A DNA stretch of 46,877 nt. Source: Nocardia carnea. GTDB lineage: Bacteria > Actinomycetota > Actinomycetes > Mycobacteriales > Mycobacteriaceae. Positions 9,115 to 17,524 of this stretch are shown piece after piece (positions within the stretch are counted from its first letter, which is position 1; every line of letters starts with the position of its first letter). The notes under the pieces were generated by a model. It saw only the letters and a program-made list of their open reading frames with translations, was not told the DNA's origin and made no database searches. The translations under genes and the position numbers were made by a program. Location of the stretch: assembly GCF_029868855.1 (NCBI RefSeq), contig NZ_JARWOV010000147.1, forward strand, positions 1 to 46,877, given 5' to 3'.

Positions 9115-9942
9115 ATGGGCACACTGGACGGCAAGGTCGCTTTCATCACCGGTGCGGGCCGGGGTCAGGGGAGGAGCCACGCGGTGCGGTTCGCCCGGGA
9201 GGGCGCGGACATCATCGCCGTCGACACCACCGCACCCGCGAAAAGTGTGCAGTACCCGCTGGCTACCGCCGCGGATCTCGCCGAGACGGTCCGGCTGGTC
9301 GAATCCCACGGCCGCCGGATCGTCGCCCGGGATGCCGATGTCCGGAACTACGCCGCGCTGGCCGCCGCCGTCGACGAAGGCGTCAAGACATCGGGCCGTC
9401 TCGATATCGTGGTCGCCAACGCCGGAATCTCCAGTCCGGCACCGACACTGGGCATGAGCGAGGACACCTGGCAGGAGATGATCGATATCAACCTGACCGG
9501 CGTCTGGAAATCCCTGAAGGCTTCGGTCCCGCATATCGTCGAATCCGGGCATGGCGGGTCGGTGGTCATCACGAGTTCGGTGGCCGCGATGGTGGCCATG
9601 GAGAACATCGCGCACTATTCCGCCGCGAAAGCGGGGCTGGTGAGCCTGATGAAGGTGCTGGCCAAGGAACTGGCCCCGCAGAGCATCCGGGTCAACACCG
9701 TGCACCCGGGCACGGTGGGTACCGATATGGTCTACAACGAATCCACCTACCGGCTCTTCCGTCCCGATCTGGAGAACCCGGGCCGCGCCGATTTCGAGGC
9801 CGTCGCCGGGGCGATGAACCGGTTGCCGGTCGTCGCCCTCGAACCCGAGGACATCACGGACACCGTGCTGTTCCTGGTCTCCGACGCCGCGAAATACATC
9901 ACCGGCACCACCCACGTCGTCGACGCCGGGAACGTGCTCTAG
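9115..9942 (+). CDS. Mycofactocin-coupled SDR family oxidoreductase
   Basis: 275 aa. A short-chain dehydrogenase with the NAD motif GAGRGQGRSHAV near residue 13, catalytic serine in ITSSVAA and YSAAK as the Tyr-x3-Lys pair. The RGQGRSHA variant and the inserted segment YPLATAADLAETVRLVE after the second beta strand mark the mycofactocin-coupled subfamily, whose cofactor NAD is tightly held and which oxidises alcohols through mycofactocin. The ATG at 9115 was chosen because GGAG ends 6 nt upstream; GTG 9100 and ATG 9109 are in frame. No mft biosynthesis genes are in the window. An IclR regulator follows 45 bp downstream. Confidence 0.85.
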   Translation: MGTLDGKVAFITGAGRGQGRSHAVRFAREGADIIAVDTTAPAKSVQYPLATAADLAETVRLVESHGRRIVARDADVRNYAALAAAVDEGVKTSGRLDIVVANAGISSPAPTLGMSEDTWQEMIDINLTGVWKSLKASVPHIVESGHGGSVVITSSVAAMVAMENIAHYSAAKAGLVSLMKVLAKELAPQSIRVNTVHPGTVGTDMVYNESTYRLFRPDLENPGRADFEAVAGAMNRLPVVALEPEDITDTVLFLVSDAAKYITGTTHVVDAGNVL

Positions 9943-9975
9943 AAAGCCGCGATCCGATCGGTGGCGACCGCGGCG

Positions 9976-9981
9976 TAGATT
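9976..9981 (+). promoter_or_regulatory. -10 box TAGATT of a leaderless iclR-type gene
   Basis: TAGATT fits the actinobacterial TANNNT -10 consensus and lies 6 nt upstream of the ATG at 9988, with no Shine-Dalgarno sequence between. This spacing puts transcription start at or next to the start codon. Confidence 0.55.
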
Positions 9982-9987
9982 CGGCGT

Positions 9988-10773
9988 ATGTCCAGGGATG
10001 ACGGCGGGGCGGCCGCGAACCATCAGCCGCTGCTGGTGCTGGTGAAGATCACCGAGATACTCGATGCCTTCTCGCTGGCACGACCGTCGCTCACCTTGGG
10101 CGAAATCCAGCAGGCCACCGGCTTTCCCACCTCCACGGTGCAGCGGCTGGTCACGAATATGGTCGCGCAGGGGCTGCTGGACCGGGCGGGTGATCAGATC
10201 CGGATCGGGTTGCGCATGAGTTATTGGGCGGCGACGGCGGTGAAAGGACTGGATCTGCTGTCGATCGTCGACCCGGTTCTGCGCGAGATCCGGGACGAGA
10301 CCGGGGAGACGGCCTGTGTGTTCCGGGCCGAACACGGTTTCCGGGTATGCGTCGCGATCGCCGAGACCCGGCACGCACTTCGCCGGGACATGTACGTGGG
10401 AAAGATCATCCCGCTCTACGCCGGATCGGCGGGCCGGATACTACTGGCCTGGAATCCGGACCTCGCCCAGCAGGTACTGTCCGCGCCGCTGGAACCGCTC
10501 ACCGAAGGCACAGTTACGAGCCCCGCGGAACTCCGTACGCTCATCGCGCAGGCGAAGGCCGACGGCTACGCGATCAGCGCCGGCGAACGCGAGGATTCGG
10601 CGTCCGGGCTGTCGGCGCCGATATTCGATGCGGCCGGAAAAGTGGTGGCGGCATTGACGATCAGCGGTCCGACGATCCGGATGCCGCGCGAGCGCTGCGA
10701 GGAGTGGGTGGACCTGCTCGTCGGCTACGCCGAGCAGGTCACCCGCACCCTAGGGGGCCGGATCCCGGCGTGA
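9988..10773 (+). CDS. IclR family transcriptional regulator
   Basis: 261 aa with the IclR layout. An N-terminal winged helix-turn-helix (residues ~18-75; LTLGEIQQATGFPTSTVQRLVTNM) is joined to a C-terminal effector domain (~90-255; LYAGSAGRILLAW, GYAISAGEREDSASGLSAPI). IclR proteins usually sense small organic acids or aromatics and repress or activate neighbouring catabolic genes. It lies 3' of the mycofactocin-type SDR and converges with the minus-strand GntP/CoA-transferase operon, either of which may be its target. Its own gene appears leaderless (TAGATT 6 nt upstream). Confidence 0.9.
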   Translation: MSRDDGGAAANHQPLLVLVKITEILDAFSLARPSLTLGEIQQATGFPTSTVQRLVTNMVAQGLLDRAGDQIRIGLRMSYWAATAVKGLDLLSIVDPVLREIRDETGETACVFRAEHGFRVCVAIAETRHALRRDMYVGKIIPLYAGSAGRILLAWNPDLAQQVLSAPLEPLTEGTVTSPAELRTLIAQAKADGYAISAGEREDSASGLSAPIFDAAGKVVAALTISGPTIRMPRERCEEWVDLLVGYAEQVTRTLGGRIPA

Positions 10774-10841
10774 GCGGCCGAACCGCGCCCGGTACGACGC
10801 GGCGGCCGACCATGTGCACCCGCGGCGGTGGCCGGTCGGTT

Positions 10842-11837
10842 TCAGCGGACGAGTGCCTCCGGGTTGACCGGATACGGCGGTAACTCGCCGCGGGCCATCG
10901 CGATCGCGTTCTCCGCACAGCGGCGGGCCATTTCGGCGCGCACCGGAACGGTGGCACTGCCGACATGCGGGAGCAGCACCGTATTCGGCAGTTCGGCCAG
11001 CCCGGGTGCCAGTCGCGGTTCGTCCTCGAAGACATCGAGTCCGGCGCCCGCGATGGTCCCGTCCCGCAGGGCCGTCACCAGCGCCTGCTCGTCGACGATC
11101 GGCCCGCGGGCGGTGTTGATCAGGATCGCCGAGGGTTTCATCGCGTTCAGGACGCCGGCGTCGACGAGGTGGCGGGTCTGCTCGTTCAGCGGTACGTGCA
11201 AGGAAAGGTAGTCGCTGGTCGCGACGAGTTCCGGCCAGCCGATATGCCGCACCCGGCCGGCGAATTCACCCAGTTCCTCCTCGCTCACCTCGCGATCGCC
11301 CGGTGGGCGCGGGCAGAACGCGACCGTCATCCCGAACGCGAGGGCCCGCCGGGCCGTGGCCCGGGCGATCCGGCCGAATCCGGCCAAGCCCAGCGTTTTT
11401 CCGCTCACGTCGTGGCCCAGGAGCAGTTCCGGCTCCCAGCCGTGGAATTTCCCGGCGCGGACGAACGCGTCGGCCTCGACACATCTGCGCGCGACCGCCA
11501 GCATCAGCAGTACGGCGATATCCGCGGTGGCGTCGGTCAGCACCCCGGGGGTGTTGCCGACGACGATGGAGTTCGCCGTGGCCGCCGTGATGTCGATATT
11601 GTTGTAGCCCACCGCGAAATTGCTGATCCCGGCGATTTTCGCGCGGTCGAGCAGGGATGCGTCGAACTGGTCGCGTAACTGCGCCACCACCACCCGGTAG
11701 TTGCCCGAGGCGCACGCGTCCGCCAATTCGGCCTGGGTCATGCCGTTTTCGGCAAGCGTCACCGTTCCGGCCGCTTCGAGCAGGCCCATACCGGGATCGG
11801 GCAGTGGTGTGGTGACGAGGAAATCGGTGGCCGTCAC
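10842..11837 (-). CDS. D-isomer specific 2-hydroxyacid dehydrogenase (GRHPR type)
   Basis: 331 aa from the GTG at 11837, whose GTGA overlaps the stop of the preceding lyase by 4 bp; an in-frame ATG at 11849 is the alternative. It interconverts a 2-oxo acid and a D-2-hydroxy acid with NAD(P)H. The Rossmann motif GFGRIARATARRAL is near residue 155. The catalytic arginine is in NTARGPIVDE, the glutamate in GLDVFEDEP and the histidine in LLPHVGSAT. The whole matches glyoxylate/hydroxypyruvate reductases. As last gene of the permease / CoA-transferase / lyase operon it may handle a glyoxylate- or pyruvate-like cleavage product or the imported acid itself. Confidence 0.85.
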   Translation of the reverse strand: MTATDFLVTTPLPDPGMGLLEAAGTVTLAENGMTQAELADACASGNYRVVVAQLRDQFDASLLDRAKIAGISNFAVGYNNIDITAATANSIVVGNTPGVLTDATADIAVLLMLAVARRCVEADAFVRAGKFHGWEPELLLGHDVSGKTLGLAGFGRIARATARRALAFGMTVAFCPRPPGDREVSEEELGEFAGRVRHIGWPELVATSDYLSLHVPLNEQTRHLVDAGVLNAMKPSAILINTARGPIVDEQALVTALRDGTIAGAGLDVFEDEPRLAPGLAELPNTVLLPHVGSATVPVRAEMARRCAENAIAMARGELPPYPVNPEALVR

Positions 11838-12763
11838 GCGATCACCCATTCGAAGGCGCGTGCTTCCGAACGCGCGCCCTGGGCGGTTTTGGAACGGTTG
11901 GGTTCGCCGAGTTCGGCGAGCATCCGCTCACTGATATCCACCATCCGCGCCAGGATGTCCGGGGTGAGCCAGTCCGGGCGGGTGGCGAACAGGATGTCCT
12001 CGCTGGCGGTGTTACCGCTGGCGCCGGGCGCGAACGGGCAGCCGCCGAGACCGCCCAGGCAACCGTCGACCAGGCCCGCGCCCGCATCGATGGCCGCCAG
12101 CGTATTGGCCACGCCCAGACCCCACGTGTCGTGACCGTGGAAGACGATCCGGCGGTCCGGGGTGGTGGTGCCGACCGCCCGGACGAGTTGCCGGACCTGC
12201 GCCGGTACGGCCTGGCCGAGGGTATCGCAGATGACGATATCGGCGGCGCCGTCGGTGCGTGGGTCGGCGGCGATACCCAGTACGCGCTCCGGATCGACCA
12301 CGCCCTCGAACGGGCAGGTGAACGAGGTCGCGATACAGAGCTGGATGGTGCCGCCGAACTCCCGGGTGAGCTCCACGGCCCGTGGCATGGCGGCCACACT
12401 GTCCTCGGTGCTGCGTCCGATATTTGCCTGGTTGTGCGAATCCGACGCGGAAAAACAGTATTGGAAGTTACGCGCCCCCGCGGCGGCAGCCTTCTCGATA
12501 TGCCGGGGCGTGGCCACCCAGACCCAGCATTTGGCGAGTTCCTCCGGTGTCAGCTCGGCGATGACCTCGAGCGTATTGGCCAGTGGCGGTACGAGGTCGG
12601 GGCGCGCCATGGAACCGATTTCGAGTTCTGGGACGCCCAGGGCGAGCAGTTCGCGGGCGATCTCCACCTTCCGCTCGGTCGACAGCAGTTTTCCGGTGAG
12701 CTGCAAACCGTCGCGCAGCGTGACATCGCGCAATCGGGCGGCCGGTGTGTAGGTGAAGGTCAT
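11834..12763 (-). CDS. Hydroxymethylglutaryl-CoA lyase family protein
   Basis: 309 aa DRE-TIM metallolyase. The catalytic residues of HMG-CoA lyase are present: Arg-Asp in TLRDGLQ (R17, D18), metal-binding histidines in HGHDTWG (H209, H211) and the active-site cysteine loop GGCPFAPGASGN (C242). The family cleaves 3-hydroxy-3-methylglutaryl-CoA to acetyl-CoA and acetoacetate; relatives act on similar 3-hydroxy-diacyl-CoA thioesters. It overlaps the CoA-transferase upstream by 4 bp and the dehydrogenase downstream by 4 bp. A dedicated CoA-transferase and organic-acid permease suggest that its substrate is imported as a free acid rather than made from leucine. HMG itself is one candidate. Confidence 0.85.
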   Translation of the reverse strand: MTFTYTPAARLRDVTLRDGLQLTGKLLSTERKVEIARELLALGVPELEIGSMARPDLVPPLANTLEVIAELTPEELAKCWVWVATPRHIEKAAAAGARNFQYCFSASDSHNQANIGRSTEDSVAAMPRAVELTREFGGTIQLCIATSFTCPFEGVVDPERVLGIAADPRTDGAADIVICDTLGQAVPAQVRQLVRAVGTTTPDRRIVFHGHDTWGLGVANTLAAIDAGAGLVDGCLGGLGGCPFAPGASGNTASEDILFATRPDWLTPDILARMVDISERMLAELGEPNRSKTAQGARSEARAFEWVIA

Positions 12764-14001
12764 ACCGCAACCCCTGTCTCGGCCGTGCCGGTGACGGCGT
12801 CTATTTCGTCGTCGGTGAGGCGGAGCACCGATGCGAGTACCTCGCGCGTGTGCTCGCCCAGATCGGGTCCGATTGTACGGATCGGCAAGGAAGCCCCGCC
12901 GATCACCGGGACGATGCCGGGGAAGCCGACGGTGGCGGGTTCGGCCGCGCCGGTGTCCACCGGGAACTGCTGGATCATGTTCCGGGCGGCGTACTGCTCG
13001 TCGGCGCAGATATCGGCTGCCGTGTAGATCGGTCCCGACGGGACACCGGCCTCCTCCAGGATTTTCAAGGCTTCTTCGCGGGTGTGCCGCACGGTCCAGG
13101 CAGAGATCGCCGCATCGAGTTCCTCGCGGCGGGCCCAGCGTCCGGCGTTGTCGCGCAGGCCGGGGTCGGCGGCGAGGTCCGGGCGTTCGATGATCTCCAT
13201 ATAGCGCTGGAAAATTCCGTCACCGTTGCCCGCGATGATGATGCTGTAGCCGTCACTGCAGGGATAGGCGTTGGACGGCGCGATACCTTCCATCCGGCCG
13301 CCCACCCGCTGCCGCTCGACTCCGTAGGCGAGGTAGTCGGGGACCAGCGATTCCATCACCGACAGGATCGATTCGTTGAGCGCGACATCGATGATGCGTT
13401 CCGGCAGCGGGATCGGGGCGGTGCTGCGGGCTCGCTGGAACAGCGCCATCACGGTGCCGAACGCGGCGTAGATTCCGGCGATGGAATCACCGATGGACAC
13501 ACCGGTGCGTACCGGCGGCCGGTCGGGGTCGCCGACCAGTTCACGCAGGCCGCCGACCGCTTCGGCCACGGCGGCGAAACCGGGGCGCGCGGACTGCGGG
13601 CCGGTCTGGCCGTACGCGGAGATCCGGGTGAGCACCAGATCCGGGTTGACCTGCTGCAACTCCTCGGGCCCGAGTCCCCATCTCTCCAGTGTCCCGGGCC
13701 GGAAGTTCTCCAGCAGCACATCGCATTCGCGGACCAGGTCGAGGACGAGCGCCCGGCCCGCTTCGGTTTTCAGGTCCAGCACAATGGATTTCTTGTTGCG
13801 ATTGATCGTGCGATACAGCATGGACGTATCGCCGTCGTAGAGCCGCCACCGGCGCAGTTCGTCGCCGGTGACCGGCCGTTCGACCTTGATCACCTCGGCG
13901 CCGAAATCGGCGAGCATCCGGCCGGCGGTCGGTGCGGCGATGTAGTTGCCCAGTTCGAGGACGCGGATACCGGCCAGCGGGCGAACAGCCTCGTTGCTCA
14001 T
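12760..14001 (-). CDS. CaiB/BaiF class III CoA-transferase
   Basis: 413 aa of the formyl-CoA transferase/CaiB family, which moves CoA between carboxylic acids through an aspartyl intermediate. The N-terminal GIRVLELGNYIAAPTAGRMLADFG and DVLLENFRPG are diagnostic, and the catalytic aspartate is D172 in GVSIGDSIAG. Its stop overlaps the start of the HMG-CoA lyase-like gene (ATGA), and the permease gene ends 19 bp upstream. It most likely activates the acid imported by that permease, using succinyl-CoA or another donor, before the lyase cleaves it. Confidence 0.9.
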   Translation of the reverse strand: MSNEAVRPLAGIRVLELGNYIAAPTAGRMLADFGAEVIKVERPVTGDELRRWRLYDGDTSMLYRTINRNKKSIVLDLKTEAGRALVLDLVRECDVLLENFRPGTLERWGLGPEELQQVNPDLVLTRISAYGQTGPQSARPGFAAVAEAVGGLRELVGDPDRPPVRTGVSIGDSIAGIYAAFGTVMALFQRARSTAPIPLPERIIDVALNESILSVMESLVPDYLAYGVERQRVGGRMEGIAPSNAYPCSDGYSIIIAGNGDGIFQRYMEIIERPDLAADPGLRDNAGRWARREELDAAISAWTVRHTREEALKILEEAGVPSGPIYTAADICADEQYAARNMIQQFPVDTGAAEPATVGFPGIVPVIGGASLPIRTIGPDLGEHTREVLASVLRLTDDEIDAVTGTAETGVAV

Positions 14002-14020
14002 ATCTTCCTATCGTTGCGGG

Positions 14021-15400
14021 TCAGAGAACCAGGCTCAGCGGCATGATGAGCAGGATCGCCACTACCGAGGCGACCGAGACACCGACCGAGCAGGATTTCA
14101 GGGTGCCGCGGGTGGTCTGGCCCATCAGGGACTGCAGCAGCCAGAAAGTATTGCTGGTGACGTGCACAGCGAACAGCGAACCGGCGCCGGCGGCCAGCGC
14201 GATGAGCACCGGATCGATACCGAGCGCGGGCGCGACCGGGGCGAGGATACCGGCGGCGGTGATCGCCGAGATCGTCACCGAGCCGACCGCGATATGCAGG
14301 ACGGCGGCGATCACCCACACCATGAGCAGCGGAGCGGCGGTGCTCGCGGTGAAGTATTCGCCGAGGATATCGCCGAGCCCGATGGCGGAGATGGTGGCGG
14401 CCAGCGAACCACCGACACCGGTGAGAATGAGGATCTGGCCGCTTTCCCGGAACCCGGTGGCGATCGACTGCTGGACGCGTTCGACGCCGACGGCGCGGCG
14501 GCCGACGAGACTGGTACCGACCAGGCCGATCAGCAGGGCGATAACCGGGGTCGACAGGAATTCGATCACCGGGTTGTGCACCTCGGCGACATCGAGGATC
14601 GCGCCGACCGCGATGAGCACCAGCGCGGTGCACAGCGGCGCGAACAGCAGCGGCAGGGGAGTCTCGGTGCGGGTCTCGGCCGCGGTCTTGGTGGCCACAC
14701 CGCCCGACACGGAATCGGGCTCCTGGTCGCCGGCGGAGTCCGGCTCGACCGGGATCTGCTGCTCGTCGCGCTCCTCGTCCCACCAGCCGCGGTCGAACAG
14801 GAAACACATCACCGCCACCGCGATCGCCACGGTCGGGATCACCAGAACGAGCCCGAAGAGCAGCATTTTGCCCAGCGGCACACCCAGCAGCCCGGCCAGT
14901 GCCAGCGCCCCGACACCCGGCACCGTCAGCACGATGCCGCATTCCCCGCCGATCGCCAGGGCTGTCGCCATCTTGGCGGTGCCCTTCTTCTCGATCTTGG
15001 CGGCGGTGCTGCGGGCCAGCGGGGCCGAGATCACCATGAGCACGTCGAGGTAGATCGACTGCAGGAAGGTCGCGAGTGTCAGCGACATCGCATACGGCAT
15101 CCGGTCGGCGCCCAGCAGCCGGACCAGCGCCCCGACCAGGCGCTGGATCGCGCCCGTTTCCTGCAGCATCGCGCCCATCAGCACACCGAAGGCGACCAGC
15201 AGGCCCACCTCGGCCATGATGTCGCCGAAGCCGGTACTGATGGTCTCCACGGTTTTCGTGACGCCCAGGCCCGAGGTGAGGCCCAGGTAGGCCGCGCCGA
15301 TCACCAGCGATACCGCGGGATTGATTTTGAACCGGGTGATCAGCACGACGACGGCGAGGATCGCCGCCGCGGTGTTGAGCATCGTTGCAAGGTCTGACAT
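14021..15400 (-). CDS. GntP family organic acid permease
   Basis: 459 aa integral membrane protein with about 12 hydrophobic segments. A charged cytoplasmic insertion lies around residues 205-255 (WWDEERDEQQ and following). Motifs such as GFGDIMAEVGLLVAFG and HVTSNTFWLLQSLMG are typical of GntP/GntT gluconate:H+ symporters, a family that also imports other hydroxy acids. The ATG at 15400 with GGGAAC upstream is preferred over the longer start at 15445. It is the first gene of the four-gene operon running to 10842 and probably supplies its substrate. Confidence 0.88.
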   Translation of the reverse strand: MSDLATMLNTAAAILAVVVLITRFKINPAVSLVIGAAYLGLTSGLGVTKTVETISTGFGDIMAEVGLLVAFGVLMGAMLQETGAIQRLVGALVRLLGADRMPYAMSLTLATFLQSIYLDVLMVISAPLARSTAAKIEKKGTAKMATALAIGGECGIVLTVPGVGALALAGLLGVPLGKMLLFGLVLVIPTVAIAVAVMCFLFDRGWWDEERDEQQIPVEPDSAGDQEPDSVSGGVATKTAAETRTETPLPLLFAPLCTALVLIAVGAILDVAEVHNPVIEFLSTPVIALLIGLVGTSLVGRRAVGVERVQQSIATGFRESGQILILTGVGGSLAATISAIGLGDILGEYFTASTAAPLLMVWVIAAVLHIAVGSVTISAITAAGILAPVAPALGIDPVLIALAAGAGSLFAVHVTSNTFWLLQSLMGQTTRGTLKSCSVGVSVASVVAILLIMPLSLVL

Positions 15401-15485
15401 GTGCTTGTTCCCATCGAGTCGCACTCGGGTGAGTGCTGTCCCCACGCCACACGTGGGCAGTACGCCGTGACTCAGGCCACAGCAG

Positions 15486-15519
15486 GCTCATATTATGAGC
15501 AGAGACTCACAATATAAGC
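15486..15519. promoter_or_regulatory. Tandem AT-rich operator-like sites upstream of gntP operon
   Basis: 15486-15500, GCTCATATTATGAGC, is a perfect 7+1+7 palindrome. 15505-15519, ACTCACAATATAAGC, is an imperfect second copy (9 of 15 identical). They lie 86-119 bp upstream of the permease ATG in an AT-rich patch. The length and symmetry suit an IclR, GntR or TetR dimer. The IclR protein at 9988 is the nearest intact candidate, and a truncated TetR gene lies just upstream. Confidence 0.5.
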
Positions 15520-15716
15520 AACCGATCGGGCCTGTCCGGACCGGGTCGCGCAACGAGCTGCGGTCGTCGATCGGTTCCCCGGGTGGTATCACTCGAGGGT
15601 GCTGATCAGCGAGAACGGTATACGCCGGCCTGTGATCGGCGCGGGCCGGCCATCGGGCGCGCGCACTCTCCGGCATGTATGACCCGCCGCCATGTGATGC
15701 CCGGCGGGGAGGTGGG

Positions 15717-15920
15717 TCAGTCCCGGAATCGGCGCGCTACTTCGGTGATCGCCGCGCGGATTGCCGGTTCGAGTGGAGTATCGGCGGCGATGGTCGCGTG
15801 CAAGGCTGCCATCCCGGCGCCGGCGAATGCGCCCACCAGGATCGCGGCGCCGGTGTCGTCGAGTTCGCCGGGGAACGTTTCCTGTAGTTGCCCGGCCATC
15901 CGGTGCTGGATATCGAACTA
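15717..15920 (-). pseudogene. Truncated TetR family regulator, C-terminal remnant
   Basis: The minus strand reads FDIQHRMAGQLQETFPGEL then DDTGAAILVGAFAGAGMAAL and ends in EVARRFRD. This matches the last ~65 residues of TetR/AcrR ligand-binding domains. A TAG at 15918-15920 closes the frame at the 5' end, and I find no helix-turn-helix upstream. The remnant lacks its DNA-binding half and has no proper start, so it is a decayed or deleted gene. It points towards the gntP operon and may once have regulated it. Confidence 0.6.
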
Positions 15921-16199
15921 CCGGCCAAACCTTCGGATCAGCTGAGGGGCCGGTCGGCAGACACCGGCCGGTTCCGTCCTGGGCCTACCCGCCCGGCCGG
16001 CGCACCTTTCCCGGGTTTCCGGTGTTGCGGGAGCCGGACCTCAGGTAGTTCCGGCGTACCGTGGGTGCCCGAATCGGTGAAATCCGCACATAGTGGTTTC
16101 TGTACGCGCTGGGCGTCCCATATTGCGCTGGGGCAACCGCCGGCCGGAGCGGCCGGCGCGCATTCCGACTCGTGTGAACCGATCGACGGAGGACACGAT

Positions 16200-16994
16200 A
16201 TGCCGATACGTGAAACCCCCTGGCCCGCCGGCACTCCGTGCTGGGTCGACTGCCAGGTCGACGATCCGGGCCGCGCCCGCGACTTCTACGGTGCGCTGTT
16301 CGGGTGGGAGGTCGCCGGGACCGCACCCGAAGCCGGTGGATATCTGATGGCGATGGTGCAGGGCCGGTCGGCGGCCGGTATCGGGCCGAAACCGCCCGGG
16401 CAGGTGATGCGATCGACGTGGACGACGTATCTGGCGAGCGACGACGCCGACGCCACAGCGGCCGCGGTCTCCGCCGCGGGTGGAACGGTGCTGGCGCCGC
16501 CGTTCGACGTGATGGATATCGGGCGGATGCTCGTCGCCGCCGACCCGACCGGGGCGGTGTTCGGGGTCTGGCAGGCCCGGAAGCATTTCGGCGCCGGGAT
16601 CTACAACGAACCCGGCGCCTACTGCTGGAACGAACTGCACACCGCCGGCTACGAACAGGCCCAGAACTTCTATTCGACCGTGTTCGGCTGGCATTTCACC
16701 GAGGTCGGTGACGGGGAGAACATGGTCTATGCGACCTTCGCCTTGGAGCCGGGCGGAGATCCGGTCGGTGGGTTCAATGATTCCACCCGAACCCCGGACG
16801 CCGGTCCGCCGCACTGGCTGGCGTGGTTCCAGGTCTCCGATACCGACGCGACGCTGAACAGTGCCACCGGCCTCGGCGCATCCGTGCTGATGGGGGCCCA
16901 GGACAGCCCGTTCGGACGGATGGGAGTGCTGGCCGCGCCGCAGGGGGAGGCGTTCGGCGTCATCGATATCGCGCAATCCACCGCCCCGGAGTGA
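16200..16994 (+). CDS. Tandem VOC (glyoxalase-like) protein, CFP30B/Rv0577-like
   Basis: 264 aa made of two VOC (glyoxalase/bleomycin-resistance) domains: residues ~8-125 (CWVDCQVDDPGRARDFYGAL, DPTGAVFGVWQ) and ~135-260 (CWNELHTAGYEQAQNFYSTV, PQGEAFGVI). The arrangement and sequence match mycobacterial CFP30B/TB27.3 (Rv0577), reported as a methylglyoxal-related or small-molecule-binding protein. GGAGGA precedes the ATG by about 7 nt. It stands alone between the TetR remnant and the Rv2629-like operon. Substrate is unknown. Confidence 0.87.
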   Translation: MPIRETPWPAGTPCWVDCQVDDPGRARDFYGALFGWEVAGTAPEAGGYLMAMVQGRSAAGIGPKPPGQVMRSTWTTYLASDDADATAAAVSAAGGTVLAPPFDVMDIGRMLVAADPTGAVFGVWQARKHFGAGIYNEPGAYCWNELHTAGYEQAQNFYSTVFGWHFTEVGDGENMVYATFALEPGGDPVGGFNDSTRTPDAGPPHWLAWFQVSDTDATLNSATGLGASVLMGAQDSPFGRMGVLAAPQGEAFGVIDIAQSTAPE

Positions 16995-17256
16995 AGTAAC
17001 AGGCGCCCGGCGCGAGCGGACGCGAAGTCGCGGACGCTCTGCCGCCGACCACCACGGGCGGTGGAAACCAGCCGCCGCTCGAGATCATCGGCGCACAGAT
17101 GAGCATCGGATACCGCAGAGCTCACGGGTTGCCGCACCGGTGAAACCGTGCGCGACGGCGACCGCAAGAGGGCCGCGGACACCCTCGCGGAACGCAGCCC
17201 TTCCGTTCGCGGTTGTCCTGGGGCCGCTGCCGATTCGCGCCTGCGCACTGCGATCG
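16995..17256. other. Intergenic, no gene seen
   Basis: Together with the terminator stem at 17257-17300 this is a 313-bp gap between the VOC gene and the stop of the small protein at 17308. Open frames exist on both strands but lack start signals and resemble nothing known. The only structure I see is the hairpin at its right edge. Confidence 0.5.
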
Positions 17257-17300
17257 CGCTCCGGTCCCGCATCGCTCCGAAGCGATGCGGAACCGGAGCG
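17257..17300 (-). terminator. Strong hairpin terminator after the Rv2629-like operon
   Basis: A 20-bp stem with one mismatch and a 4-nt loop, arms 17257-17276 and 17281-17300. It begins 7 nt after the stop codon of the small minus-strand protein. There is no U tract, as is common for actinobacterial terminators. Confidence 0.65.
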
Positions 17301-17307
17301 AATGTCG

Positions 17308-17499
17308 TTATCCCTCGTCGGTCGTGGGGCGCTCGGTCCGATCGATACGCTCGTTGACCAGCTCGTCGTCGTCCGCGGGCGGTTCGGGATCGTGCCATTC
17401 CTCGGCCCGGCTGGAGCGGTTACCGCGGAGCGTGCCCTCCATTTCATGGGCCAGTTCGTTGTCGCGGACCGGGCCGTGCTTACTACTTCCTCGTTCCAT
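17308..17499 (-). CDS. Small conserved acidic actinobacterial protein
   Basis: 63 aa, start ATG 17499 with AGGAGG about 8 nt upstream. The sequence (ERGSSKHGPVRDNELAHEME, then RAEEWHDPEPP) matches a family of ~60-70 residue hydrophilic proteins common in actinobacteria and of unknown function. It has no membrane segment or signal peptide and is probably largely disordered. It starts 25 bp after the stop of the Rv2629-like gene and is followed by a strong hairpin, so it is the last gene of a two-gene operon. A stress-related role is only a guess from that partner. Confidence 0.75.
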   Translation of the reverse strand: MERGSSKHGPVRDNELAHEMEGTLRGNRSSRAEEWHDPEPPADDDELVNERIDRTERPTTDEG

Positions 17500-17524
17500 C
17501 GTGTCCTCCTGCCTCGAGCGGCGT

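Noticed and set aside
7627..10374. Very long minus-strand frame of 915 codons
   Set aside because: It lies opposite the MFS, SDR and IclR genes, all of which have clear domains; its composition (His/Arg/Gly/Gln-rich) is typical of antisense frames.
15888..16199. N-terminal extension of the double VOC protein
   Set aside because: Homology and GGAGGA both place the start at 16200; the upstream in-frame residues resemble nothing.
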